Below are positions 52,952 to 61,995 of a stretch of DNA of 62,425 nt, one piece after another. The position numbers were made by a program, and so were the translations under genes. The stretch lies in assembly GCA_013812655.1 (NCBI GenBank), contig JACCTC010000373.1:1-62425 (forward strand). The letters are read 5' to 3'. Source of the DNA: Deltaproteobacteria bacterium (GTDB taxonomy: Bacteria > Myxococcota_A > Polyangia > Haliangiales > Haliangiaceae). The notes below the pieces were generated by a model, which saw only the letters and a list, made by a program, of their open reading frames with translations, searched no databases and was not told where the DNA came from. The first letter of the stretch is position 1, and every line of letters begins with the position of its first letter.

Positions 52952-53707
52952 ATGCAGCCCACGGTCGCCTCGCCGCCCGGCCTCGTTCTCGCCCCGCCGC
53001 CTGCCCTCACGGCGAGGAACACGAGTCTCACCTACGTACGGGGCGCTGTCGGGAGTCCGATCTGTGTCGCGGTCGCGGTGTTTGCCGCGTGCGTCGGCCT
53101 CGGTTACGCGGGGCTCGTCGGCGCGTTGCTCTCGATGGTCGCGGTCATCGTGATGGGCGTGAGCTCGACGCGTTACGCGTTCGTGCGGCGCCACCTCGAC
53201 CGGCAAGCCGAGGTCCGCGACCGCTGCCGCCGCGAGTCCGCGCGCCTCAAGCTGCTCCGGCCGACCGGGCCGGTGCGCCAGCAGCAGTACATCGAGCTGC
53301 GCGAGCTGGTCGAGGAGATCGAGCGAAGCGACCCGAACGAAGCGAAGCGCTTCGACATGCAGGATCTCCTCGATCACTTCGTGCGGCTGGCGACCAGCCA
53401 CCAGCGTTGCCTCGAGGCGCTCCGACTCGCGGGCAGCCATGACCTGCCGCACACGATCGCGCTGACCGACGGCACGCGCTCGAAGCGCCGTCGCGACATC
53501 ATGGCGCGCCGCCTGCGCCATCGCGAGGAGTGCCTGCGCCGCGTCGAGCAGCTCGCCGACGAGCTCGAGGCGATCGACGAGCTCGTGCGGCTGGTCGCGC
53601 AGCGGGTCGCCTGCCCCGCTCTCGACCCCGATCTCGAGCGCGAGATCGAGCGCCGGCTGTGGGAGCTCGACGAGGTCGACGCGGCGCTGCAGCAGCTGTC
53701 GGCGTAG
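52952..53707 (+). CDS. Membrane protein with two helices and long coiled coil
   Basis: The 251-residue product has two close hydrophobic helices at about residues 34-70 (PICVAVAVFAACVGLGYAGLVGALLSMVAVIVMG), a short cytosolic N-terminus and a long charged, mostly Arg/Glu/Leu-rich rest (ELVEEIERSDPNEAKRFD, RREECLRRVEQLADELEAI) with heptad-like spacing, so a coiled coil in the cytosol. I recognise no family. The ATG at 52952 has TAGCGT 8 nt upstream and no ribosome site. Confidence 0.7.
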   Translation: MQPTVASPPGLVLAPPPALTARNTSLTYVRGAVGSPICVAVAVFAACVGLGYAGLVGALLSMVAVIVMGVSSTRYAFVRRHLDRQAEVRDRCRRESARLKLLRPTGPVRQQQYIELRELVEEIERSDPNEAKRFDMQDLLDHFVRLATSHQRCLEALRLAGSHDLPHTIALTDGTRSKRRRDIMARRLRHREECLRRVEQLADELEAIDELVRLVAQRVACPALDPDLEREIERRLWELDEVDAALQQLSA

Positions 53708-53719
53708 GTAGAAACACTA

Positions 53720-53748
53720 TTGACCGAAGTTTAATAGCGGGCTAGCTT
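53720..53748 (+). promoter_or_regulatory. Candidate promoter of the Baeyer-Villiger monooxygenase gene
   Basis: TTGACC, a 17-bp AT-rich spacer and TAGCTT end 7 nt before the ATG at 53756. The -35 matches 5 of 6 and the spacing is ideal. No Shine-Dalgarno lies in between, so a leaderless mRNA is predicted. Confidence 0.5.
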
Positions 53749-53755
53749 CCGGTTC

Positions 53756-55264
53756 ATGGCAGAGCTTGCCGCGGTGATCGTCGGAGCCGGCTTCTCCGGG
53801 CTGTGCGCGGGCATCCAGCTCCGCAAGGCCGGCATCGACAACTTCGTGATCCTCGAGAAGGCGCATGGCGTCGGCGGGACCTGGCGGGACAACACGTATC
53901 CCGGTGCCGCGTGCGATGTCCCGTCGCACCTCTACTCGTACTCGTTCGAGCCGAACCCGACGTGGAGCCGCGCGTACGGCGGCCAGCCCGAGATCCTCGC
54001 GTACCTCGAGCACTGCGCGACCAAGTACGGCATGCGCCAGCACATCCGGTTCGGCGCCAAGGTCACGCGCGCGACCTACGACGATGCCTCGGCGACGTGG
54101 ACCGTCGCGACCGCCGACGATCAGGTCTACACGGCGCGTTCGCTGATCCTCGGCAACGGCGCACTCCATCTTCCTCAGATCCCCGAGTTGCCGGGCCTCG
54201 CGTCGTTCACTGGCAAGACATTTCATTCCGCGCGCTGGGACCACGACTTCGACGTGACGGGCAAGCGGGTCGCCGTCGTGGGCACCGGCGCGAGCTCGAT
54301 CCAGTTCGTGCCGCAGATCGCGCCGGTGGTGAAGCAGCTCGATGTCTACCAGCGGACGCCGCCGTGGATCGTGCCGAAGCCCGATCGTGCGATCGGCGAG
54401 CGCGAGCGCTGGGCCTTCGAGCACCTGCCCGGCGCGCACTGGCTGCGCCGCACCGGTCTGTACTGGTTCCTCGAGAGCCGCGTGCTCGGCTTCGCGTTCG
54501 CACCGAAGTTGAACCAGCTCGCCGAGCGGCTCGTGCTCCGGCACCTCGCGAAGTCGGTGCCCGATCCGGCACTGCGCGCGAAGCTGACGCCGAGCTACCG
54601 CATGGGCTGCAAGCGCGTCCTGATCTCGAACGACTACTACCCCGCGCTGGCGCGCGACAACGTCGAGCTGGTGACGGATAACATCGAGCGCGTGGAGCCG
54701 ACCGGCATCCGCACGCGAAACGGCAAGCTCCGCGAGGTCGACGCGATCGTGTTCGGTACGGGCTTCCGTGTCGTCGACTACGTGTCGTCGATGCAGATCA
54801 TCGGCAGGCACGGGCTCGATCTCAACGCTGCCTGGCAGCAGTCGGTCCGCAATTACCTCGGCATCAACGTCTCGGGGTTTCCGAACTTGTTCCTGCTGAC
54901 GGGCCCGAACACTGGCCTGGGTCACAACTCGATGATCTTCATGATCGAGGCGCAGGTCCGCTACACGGTCGATGCGATCCGGACGATGCATCGCAACGCG
55001 CTGGCGTCCGTCGACGTCCGCCCCGATGTCGAGCAGGCGTTCCGCGCCGAGATGGCGCGCAAGCTCGAGAAGACCGTATGGACGTCCGGCTGCAGCAGCT
55101 GGTACATGGCTCCGGATGGCGACGTCCTGCTGTGGCCGGGCTTCACGTTCGATTACTGGCGACGGACGCGGCAGATCGACCTGCGGTCGTACGAGGCGCG
55201 CGCCCTCGCGCACACCTCGGGAACTAACGCAAAACTCACGCGTCAAGAAGCCATCGCGATCTAG
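53756..55264 (+). CDS. Flavin-containing Baeyer-Villiger-type monooxygenase
   Basis: A 502-residue flavoprotein with FAD motif VGAGFSG (residues 9-15), the BVMO fingerprint FXGXXXHXXXW (Phe151, Gly153, His157, Trp161), and NADPH motif VVGTGASSIQ (174-183). Length fits. These enzymes insert oxygen next to a carbonyl, using NADPH, or oxidise heteroatoms. Substrate is unknown. The downstream sensor kinase gene follows after 12 nt, so it may be cotranscribed. Candidate promoter at 53720-53748. Confidence 0.92.
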   Translation: MAELAAVIVGAGFSGLCAGIQLRKAGIDNFVILEKAHGVGGTWRDNTYPGAACDVPSHLYSYSFEPNPTWSRAYGGQPEILAYLEHCATKYGMRQHIRFGAKVTRATYDDASATWTVATADDQVYTARSLILGNGALHLPQIPELPGLASFTGKTFHSARWDHDFDVTGKRVAVVGTGASSIQFVPQIAPVVKQLDVYQRTPPWIVPKPDRAIGERERWAFEHLPGAHWLRRTGLYWFLESRVLGFAFAPKLNQLAERLVLRHLAKSVPDPALRAKLTPSYRMGCKRVLISNDYYPALARDNVELVTDNIERVEPTGIRTRNGKLREVDAIVFGTGFRVVDYVSSMQIIGRHGLDLNAAWQQSVRNYLGINVSGFPNLFLLTGPNTGLGHNSMIFMIEAQVRYTVDAIRTMHRNALASVDVRPDVEQAFRAEMARKLEKTVWTSGCSSWYMAPDGDVLLWPGFTFDYWRRTRQIDLRSYEARALAHTSGTNAKLTRQEAIAI

Positions 55265-55276
55265 AGTCCTCGCGTC

Positions 55277-57655
55277 GTGACCGACGCATCCGCCGAGCTC
55301 GAGGCACTACGAGCTGAAGTCGCGCGCTTGCGAGATTCGACGGATGGCACGGAACGCCGGTTGCGCGCCGCCCACGCGGTGGCACGGGTGCTCTCGGACG
55401 CGACCTCGCTCGACGAGGCGATGCCGAAGATCCTCGGCGCACTCGGTCACGCGCTCGGCTGCACGCTCGCCGACTTCTGGATCCCCGAGAACGGCGAGCT
55501 CGTGGTTCGCGCGACCTGGTCACAGGGCGAGGCGAACGCATTCGCCGAACGCTCGCAGCAACTCCGCTTCAAGCCGGGCGAAGGGCTGCCCGGTACCGTG
55601 TGGAAGAGCCGCGGTCCGATCTGGATCGAGAACATCGAGACCTACGACGGTTCGCTGCCGCGCCGCGACCTGCTGATCGCCGCGAAGATCCGCTCCGCCT
55701 TCGGGTTCCCGGTCAGCGCCGGCGGTGAGGTGTGCGGTGTCATCGATCTGTTCGCGCCGCAGCACGAGGTGCCCGACGACCAGCTCGTCGAGGTGCTGCG
55801 CGCGATCGGCGGTCACCTCGGCCAGTTCGTCCAGCATCGCGATGCGCGCAAGCGGCTCGAGGAAGAGGTCGAGCAGCGGCATCACATCGCGCGCGCGACC
55901 GAGCAGGTCTCCGAGAGCCTCGATGTCGACACGATCTTCGCCGAGCTCGTGAAGGTCACGGTGCCGTGGCTCGGGGACTGGTCGGCCGTGTACGCCGCGC
56001 AGCCCGATGCCACGCTCGTCGCCGCTGCGATGCAACACGGTGACCCGGCGACGCTCGCCAGGGTGTTCGAGCTCGAGCGCACGGTCTTTCACTCGCCCGG
56101 GCACTCGCCCGAACGATCCACCCCCGTGCTCGCCGCCGCGACCGAACGTGCGACCCAGTTCGTTGCCGTCGTCACGCCCGATCACATCGCGAAGCTCGCG
56201 ACCGATCCTGCGCATGTCGAGCTGCTGCGCTCGCTCGAGCTGGCGTCGTACATCGCGGTGCCCATCATCGCGCGCGGCGAGCTGGTCGGTGTGTTCGCGG
56301 TCGCGACGACCGGCGCACGGCGGCTCGCGAACGCGGACGTCGAGCTCGTCGAGGAGCTCGCGAAGCGGACGGCGGCGGCGGTCGTCAACGCCCGGCTGTA
56401 CCAGGCAGCGAAGACAACCACGCGCGAGCTCGATGGCGAGCGCGAGACCCTCGCGAGGCTCAACGACGCGGGCCGCACGATCTCCGCCGAGCTCGATCAG
56501 CAGGTGCTCGTGCAGGGCGTCACCGACGTCGCGACGCAGATCACGAAGGCCCAGTTCGGCGCGTTCTTCTACACCGTCACCAACGACCAGGGCGACAGCA
56601 CCATGCTGTACGCGGTGTCGGGGGTGCCGCGCGAAGCGTTCGCGAAGTTCGCGCTGCCGCGCAACACCCAGCTCATCGCGCCGACCTTCAGCGGCAAGAC
56701 GATCGTCCGCCTCGACGACGTCACCAAGGATCCACGCTACGGCAAGAACGCGCCGCACCGCGGGATTCCCGACGGCCACCTGCCGGTGAAGAGCTACCTC
56801 GCGGTCCCGGTCGTCTCGCGCGCCGGAGAGGTGATCGGCAGCCTGTTCTTCGGGCACGAGAAGCCCGGCATCTTCACCGAGCGCGCGCAGCGGCTCGCGG
56901 TCAGCCTTGCCGCGCACGCCGCCACGGCGATGGACAACGCGCGGCTGTTCGCCGATCAGCAGCGCCTGATCAAGGAGCTCGAGAAGACGAACGCCGAGCT
57001 CGATCAGTTCGCGTACGCGGCCTCGCACGACCTGCGCGCCCCGCTCCGCGGCATCTCGAACCTCGCGAGCTGGATCGAGGAAGATCTCGGGACCTCGACG
57101 CCGAAGAAGGTCCGCGAGCACATCGCGCTGCTCAAGGGCCGGGCGAGCAGGATGGACAGGCTGATCAATGGCCTGCTCGAGCTCGCGCGCGTCGGTCGGA
57201 CGCGGCAGAAGTCCGAGCGCGTCGACGTCACCGAGCTCTTGCACGACACGATCGATCTGCTGAGTGCGCCTGCGGCCTCGCGCATCCTGATCGTCGGGGC
57301 AATGCCGATGATGGTCGCCGAGCGGTTCGCGCTCCAGCAGGTCTTCCTGAACCTGATCGGCAACGCGGTCCAGCACGCGGGGCGCAAGGACGTCCTCGTC
57401 AGGATCACCGCGATCGAGCGCGACGACGAGTACGAGTTCGCGGTGTCCGACAACGGCGTCGGCATCCCTCCCGAGCACCACGATCGCGTCTGGCAGATCT
57501 TCCAGACCTTGCAGGCGCGCGACATCGTCGAGTCGACCGGCATCGGCCTCGCCATCGTGAAGAAGCAGGTCGAGGCAAACAGCGGCCTCGCGTGGATCGA
57601 TCCCGACGTCGCCGGCACGACCGTCCGCTTCACGTGGCCGAAGAAGATCAGGTGA
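55277..57655 (+). CDS. Multi-GAF sensor histidine kinase
   Basis: The 792-residue kinase begins with GTG 55277. Three GAF-type domains follow (about residues 20-175, 195-365 and 390-550), one with PGEGLPGTVWKSRGPIWIENI, another ending LAVSLAAHAATAMDNARLF. Dimerisation and phosphoacceptor section AYAASHDLRAPLRGI (His584) and ATPase motifs NAVQHAG, SDNGVGIPPEH and TGIGLAIVKK are all there. There is no receiver domain and no membrane helix, so it senses a cytosolic ligand and passes phosphate to an unlinked response regulator. TAGAGT lies 9 nt upstream but overlaps the previous stop codon. Confidence 0.92.
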   Translation: MTDASAELEALRAEVARLRDSTDGTERRLRAAHAVARVLSDATSLDEAMPKILGALGHALGCTLADFWIPENGELVVRATWSQGEANAFAERSQQLRFKPGEGLPGTVWKSRGPIWIENIETYDGSLPRRDLLIAAKIRSAFGFPVSAGGEVCGVIDLFAPQHEVPDDQLVEVLRAIGGHLGQFVQHRDARKRLEEEVEQRHHIARATEQVSESLDVDTIFAELVKVTVPWLGDWSAVYAAQPDATLVAAAMQHGDPATLARVFELERTVFHSPGHSPERSTPVLAAATERATQFVAVVTPDHIAKLATDPAHVELLRSLELASYIAVPIIARGELVGVFAVATTGARRLANADVELVEELAKRTAAAVVNARLYQAAKTTTRELDGERETLARLNDAGRTISAELDQQVLVQGVTDVATQITKAQFGAFFYTVTNDQGDSTMLYAVSGVPREAFAKFALPRNTQLIAPTFSGKTIVRLDDVTKDPRYGKNAPHRGIPDGHLPVKSYLAVPVVSRAGEVIGSLFFGHEKPGIFTERAQRLAVSLAAHAATAMDNARLFADQQRLIKELEKTNAELDQFAYAASHDLRAPLRGISNLASWIEEDLGTSTPKKVREHIALLKGRASRMDRLINGLLELARVGRTRQKSERVDVTELLHDTIDLLSAPAASRILIVGAMPMMVAERFALQQVFLNLIGNAVQHAGRKDVLVRITAIERDDEYEFAVSDNGVGIPPEHHDRVWQIFQTLQARDIVESTGIGLAIVKKQVEANSGLAWIDPDVAGTTVRFTWPKKIR

Positions 57656-57664
57656 TCCAGCTCG

Positions 57665-57685
57665 TCCGGACCGTCCGGATTTTTT
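57665..57685 (+). terminator. Rho-independent terminator after the GAF kinase gene
   Basis: TCCGG-ACCGT-CCGGA (57665-57679) pairs as a 5-bp stem and is followed by six T residues (57680-57685), 10 nt after the kinase stop codon. The flanking CTCG and CGAG can extend the pairing. It is the only clear classical terminator I found. Confidence 0.75.
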
Positions 57686-57795
57686 CGAGTGCTTCGGAGC
57701 GCGACGGTACGTCGACAGCGTGCCAGGCGCGCACGAGATCCGGGCACTCCGGGCACCGATGGGGATCCGTCGAGGGCGAGTGTCTTGCAGATCCC

Positions 57796-58455
57796 GTGGG
57801 CATAACCATTTTGCCTAGCGAGGATTCCCATCTCGTCTCAGTGCTCGGACTTGCGACCCTGCTGGCGCCCGCGCTCGCCGTCGCGCAGGCGCCTGACCTC
57901 GATCCGAACGCGCCGCCACCGGCGCCTCAGCCGATGCCGCAGGAGTCGCCGCAACCCGCGCCGCAGCCGATGACGGTGGATCCCCCGCCCGCCCAGCCAC
58001 CGGTGGTCATCGTGAATCCGCCGCCGCGCGCCATGGTCATCACCGAGACCGAGCCGCAGTACGAGACCTACACCGACACCTGGAACGCCCAGGTGTTCGC
58101 GTCGGGCGCGGTGCTGTTCCTCGCGAGCTATGGCGCGTCGGTCGCCGTCGCAGCGATGAGCGAGGACGACACCATCGATCGCGGCAACGATCGGCTCTAC
58201 ATCCCGGTCGCCGGACCGTGGCTCGCGCTCCGTGACCGGCCGGACTGCGAAGTCGACTGCGACATGGAGAATTTGAAGAAGGGGCTGCTGATCGCCGACG
58301 GCGTCTTCCAGGCCGGTGGCGTGGTCGCGATGGTCTCGGGCCTGCTGTCGCCGAGCGAGCACCGCGTGCAGCGAACGCCGATCTCGACGCGCAAGGTTCG
58401 CGTGTCCCCGAGTGCCGGCGGCTCCCCCGGGCTGACGCTGTTCGGCCGGTTCTGA
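57796..58455 (+). CDS. Exported Pro-rich protein with two membrane segments
   Basis: Start uncertain: GTG 57796 gives about 219 residues; GTG 57841 (start of the signal helix LGLATLLAPALAVAQAP) is equally possible. A Pro/Gln linker (residues about 35-75) precedes two hydrophobic stretches (WNAQVFASGAVLFLASYGASVAVAAM and KKGLLIADGVFQAGGVVAMVSGLL) separated by an acidic, Cys-containing loop (DRPDCEVDCDMEN). Family unknown. It resembles the linker-plus-two-helix part of the TPR protein at 27378. Confidence 0.6.
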   Translation: MGITILPSEDSHLVSVLGLATLLAPALAVAQAPDLDPNAPPPAPQPMPQESPQPAPQPMTVDPPPAQPPVVIVNPPPRAMVITETEPQYETYTDTWNAQVFASGAVLFLASYGASVAVAAMSEDDTIDRGNDRLYIPVAGPWLALRDRPDCEVDCDMENLKKGLLIADGVFQAGGVVAMVSGLLSPSEHRVQRTPISTRKVRVSPSAGGSPGLTLFGRF

Positions 58456-58531
58456 GCCTGCCGACGTGTAGGTGGTTAGGCCATGGGTAGCGGGGCATCC
58501 GTTTTCGCCGGCATGGTCGACTCACCCAGCG

Positions 58532-60565
58532 ATGTCCTTCGTCCCCGGCAAGCGTCACGTCATCCTCGCGTACGTGCTGGCACTGGTGGTGCTTCCGGTC
58601 ATCGTGGTGGCGCTCTCGACGATCGGGATCTTCCGGCCCATCCTCGTCGGGCCGTTCATCATCGTGAGTGCGTACCTTGGCGGGCTGCGCGCCGGGTTGA
58701 CGGCCACGGTGATCGCCTGCGGCTTCGCGTACTATTTCTTGATCGCGCTGCCGGCGGCACCTGGTGAGAGCCCAGTCGGCGGCATCCTCGCGGCCGCCAC
58801 GGGGCTGATCGCAGGAACGATCATCAGCGTCCTCTTTCACCGCCTGCGCACCGCGACGCTGAATGCGAACCGCGAGCGCGACCGTGCCAGCGAGGCGCTG
58901 CGCCAGTCGGCTCGCGACGAGAGCGAGCGCTGCCGTGCCGAGGCTGCCGCGCGCGCGACCCACGAGCGGTTCGCGCACTTCGCCGAGGCGACGCAGGAAG
59001 TGTTCTGGATGACCTCGATCGACAAGCGCGAGGTGCTCTACGTCAGCCCCGCGTACGCGACGATCTGGGGACGCTCGTGCGCGTCGCTCCTGGCGTCGGC
59101 GAACGAGTGGATCGATGCCGTGCACCCGCTCGACCGCGACCGGATGGTCGAGGCGTGGGCTGCCGCGTCCGGTGGCTCGTATGACCAGGAGTTCAGGATC
59201 GTGCGACCCGACGGCAGCACGCGCTGGATCCGCGATCGCGCCTTCACGGTGTGCAATGCCGAGGGCGAGCAGATCGCGCTCGGCGGGATCTCCGAGGACA
59301 TCACGTCGCGGCGCGATCTCGAGGAGCAGCTCCGGCAGACCCAGAAGATCGAGTCGCTCGGCCTGCTCGCGGGCGGCGTCGCGCACGACTTCAACAACAT
59401 CCTCGGCGCGATCACCGCGAACGCCAACATGATCGCCGAGGGCATGCCCGAGGCGCATGCCGATCGCGAGCTCGTCGAGGAGATCGAGGCCGCCGTCGTC
59501 CGCGCCGCCGCGCTGACCCGCCAGCTGCTCGCGTTCTCGCGCAAGCAGGTGACCGATCCGGTCATCCTCGACGTCAACCGCGCGGTCGCCGACGCTCACA
59601 AGATGCTGCGCCGGCTCGTCAGCGACGACATCGAGATCCACACGTCGCTGGAGCCCGATCTCGGCCGTATCCGGTTCGATCCCAGCTCGCTCGTCCAGGT
59701 GCTGATGAACCTCGTCGTCAACGCGCGGGATGCGATGCCGGACGGCGGCAGCTTGACGATCGCGACGCGCAGAAGCGGCCGCGAGATCGCGCTCGCGGTC
59801 AGCGACACCGGCTCGGGCATGACGGCCGACGTGCTGAAGCACGCCTTCGAGCCGTTCTTCACCACGAAGTCGGTCGGCAAGGGTACCGGCCTCGGACTCT
59901 CGGTCGTACATGGCATCGTCCAGCAGGCAGGTGGCCGCATCGAGATCACGAGTGAGCTCGGTGTCGGCACGACGTTCCGGGTGACGCTGCCCGCCATCGA
60001 GACCGCGGCGGATCCACTGCTCGGCCGGGTTACCAGCACGTCACGTGGTTGCGAGACGATCGTGCTCGCCGAGGACGACAGCTACGTCCGCGCGGCTGCC
60101 GCACGAGCGCTGCGGGCGCGTGGCTACACCGTGCTCGAGGCGAGCGAGGGCCGCGAGGCGCTGCGGCTCCTGCGTGATCACCGGAGTGATGTTCGGATCC
60201 TGGTGACCGACATCGTGATGCCGGGCATGAACGGTCGCGAGCTCGCCGAGCTCGCACTCGAGCGAATGCCCAGCCTTCGGGTGCTGTTCATGAGCGGCTA
60301 CACCAACGACACCAGCCTGCGCCAGAGCGTCGCCCACGCCGAGGTTCACTTCATCGAGAAACCGTTCCGCATCGAGGCGTTCGCGGCGAAGGTCCGGCAA
60401 GTCCTCGACGAGCCCGACGCCGGCGCCGAAGCCGACCTCGAGTGGCGTAGCTCGAGCTCGCAGCTGACGGGGCCGGTCGCGAAGTCATTCGAAGATGGCG
60501 ACGCGCCCGCTCCCGCCCCGCAGGGGCCCGCCGGCAAGGTGACGCTCCTCAGCCTGGTCTGCTGA
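58532..60565 (+). CDS. Membrane PAS hybrid histidine kinase with receiver domain
   Basis: I start at ATG 58532, where a hydrophobic N-terminus begins (HVILAYVLALVVLPVIVVALS); the frame is open to 58472. Three or four membrane helices of the DUF4118-like type (to about residue 105) lead to a coiled linker, a PAS domain (about 150-265, ATQEVFWMTSIDKREVLYVS), a HisKA section with VAHDFNNIL (His285), ATPase motifs (NLVVNARDAMPDGG, GTGLGLSVVHG) and a C-terminal receiver domain with Asp560 (LVTDIVMPGMNG). It phosphorylates its own receiver and probably other regulators. Conserved lysine and TSP-like switch residues (MSGY, EKPF) are present. Confidence 0.92.
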   Translation: MSFVPGKRHVILAYVLALVVLPVIVVALSTIGIFRPILVGPFIIVSAYLGGLRAGLTATVIACGFAYYFLIALPAAPGESPVGGILAAATGLIAGTIISVLFHRLRTATLNANRERDRASEALRQSARDESERCRAEAAARATHERFAHFAEATQEVFWMTSIDKREVLYVSPAYATIWGRSCASLLASANEWIDAVHPLDRDRMVEAWAAASGGSYDQEFRIVRPDGSTRWIRDRAFTVCNAEGEQIALGGISEDITSRRDLEEQLRQTQKIESLGLLAGGVAHDFNNILGAITANANMIAEGMPEAHADRELVEEIEAAVVRAAALTRQLLAFSRKQVTDPVILDVNRAVADAHKMLRRLVSDDIEIHTSLEPDLGRIRFDPSSLVQVLMNLVVNARDAMPDGGSLTIATRRSGREIALAVSDTGSGMTADVLKHAFEPFFTTKSVGKGTGLGLSVVHGIVQQAGGRIEITSELGVGTTFRVTLPAIETAADPLLGRVTSTSRGCETIVLAEDDSYVRAAAARALRARGYTVLEASEGREALRLLRDHRSDVRILVTDIVMPGMNGRELAELALERMPSLRVLFMSGYTNDTSLRQSVAHAEVHFIEKPFRIEAFAAKVRQVLDEPDAGAEADLEWRSSSSQLTGPVAKSFEDGDAPAPAPQGPAGKVTLLSLVC

Positions 60566-60623
60566 GCACGACCCGAATTCGACGGTTGCGACGCCGGGGC
60601 CCGGCCAGTTACGGTCTGCGGCC

Positions 60624-61961
60624 GTGACCCACTCAGATTCCGATCTCCGCACCGACGCGGCCTGGCTCGATGCCCACTGGATGCCTTTCACCGCGAACCG
60701 CGAGTTCAAGGCGCATCCCCGGATGTTCGTCGCCGCGCAGGGCGCGTACTACACCGACGCTGCCGGCAAGCAGGTCTTCGACGGGCTGTCCGGCCTGTGG
60801 TGCTGCGGGCTCGGCCACGGCCGCCGCGAGATCGTCGAGGCGGTGAGCCGCCAGGTCGCCACGCTCGACTACGCCCCCGCGTTCCAGTACGGCCACCCGC
60901 AGTCGTTCGCACTCGCGAACAAGATCAAGGAGCTCACGCCGGCCGGGCTCGACTACGTGTTCTTCACGGGCTCGGGCTCGGAGTCTGCCGATACCTCGCT
61001 GAAGATGGCGCGCGCGTACTGGCGCGCGAAGGGCCAGGGCACCAAGACCCGCTTGATCGGCCGCGAGAAGGGCTATCACGGCGTCAACTACGGCGGCATC
61101 TCGGTCGGCGGCATCGTCGGCAACCGCAAGACGTTCGGCCAGGGCATCGAGGCCGATCACCTGCCACACACGCTGCTCGCACAGAACGCGTTCTCGCGCG
61201 GCATGCCGCCCCACGGGGCGGAGCTCGCAGACAAGCTCCTCGATCTGATCGCGTTGCACGATGCGAGCAACATCGCGGCGGTCATCGTCGAGCCGTTCGC
61301 GGGCTCGGCCGGCGTGATCATCCCGCCGGCGGGCTACCTGCAGCGGCTCCGCGAGATCTGCACGAAGCACGACATCCTGCTGATCTTCGACGAGGTCATC
61401 ACCGGCTTCGGCCGCGCCGGCGCGTACACCGGCGCCGCGGCGTTCGGCGTCACGCCGGACATCATGAACCTCGCGAAGCAGGTGACGAACGGCGTGCAGC
61501 CGCTCGGCGCGGTCGTCGCGAAGAAGGCGATCTACGACACGCTGATGTCGGTCGGTGGTCCCGAGTACCTCCTCGAGTTCCCGCACGGCTACACGTACTC
61601 GGCGCATCCCGTCGCGTGTGCGGCCGGCGTCGCGGCACTCGATCTGCTCGTCCAGGAACGTGCCGTCGAGCGCGTCGCCGAGCTCGCGCCGTACTTCGAG
61701 AGCGCCGTGCACGGGCTCAAGGGCCGCAAGCACGTCATGGACATCCGCAACTACGGCCTCGCCGCGGGCCTCACGCTCGAGTGGATCCCGGGCGAGCCCG
61801 CGAAGCGTCCGTTCGAGGTCGCGATGAAGTGCCTCGAGAAGGGTCTCTACGTCCGCTACGGCGGCGACACGATCCAGCTCGCGCCGCCGTTCATCTCGGA
61901 GAAGCCGGAGATCGATCGCCTGGTATCGATCCTCGCCGACGCCCTCGACGCGACCGCGTAG
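60624..61961 (+). CDS. Omega-amino acid (beta-alanine):pyruvate aminotransferase
   Basis: A 445-residue class III PLP aminotransferase. PMFTANREFKAHPRM-like start (WMPFTANREFKAHPRMFV), FDGLSGLWCCGLGHGRREI, GSGSESADTSLKMARAYWRAKGQ, LIFDEVITGFGR and Lys285 (NLAKQVTNGVQPLGAV), the likely Schiff-base lysine. The opening and GLWC motifs fit beta-alanine:pyruvate transaminases, which move an amino group from beta-alanine or another omega-amine to pyruvate. Start GTG 60624 has TACGGT 8 nt upstream. No neighbour of the same pathway is present. Confidence 0.88.
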   Translation: MTHSDSDLRTDAAWLDAHWMPFTANREFKAHPRMFVAAQGAYYTDAAGKQVFDGLSGLWCCGLGHGRREIVEAVSRQVATLDYAPAFQYGHPQSFALANKIKELTPAGLDYVFFTGSGSESADTSLKMARAYWRAKGQGTKTRLIGREKGYHGVNYGGISVGGIVGNRKTFGQGIEADHLPHTLLAQNAFSRGMPPHGAELADKLLDLIALHDASNIAAVIVEPFAGSAGVIIPPAGYLQRLREICTKHDILLIFDEVITGFGRAGAYTGAAAFGVTPDIMNLAKQVTNGVQPLGAVVAKKAIYDTLMSVGGPEYLLEFPHGYTYSAHPVACAAGVAALDLLVQERAVERVAELAPYFESAVHGLKGRKHVMDIRNYGLAAGLTLEWIPGEPAKRPFEVAMKCLEKGLYVRYGGDTIQLAPPFISEKPEIDRLVSILADALDATA

Positions 61962-61995
61962 CTTCCCGAGATCCACCGGCGGCGCGGTGGCGCGA

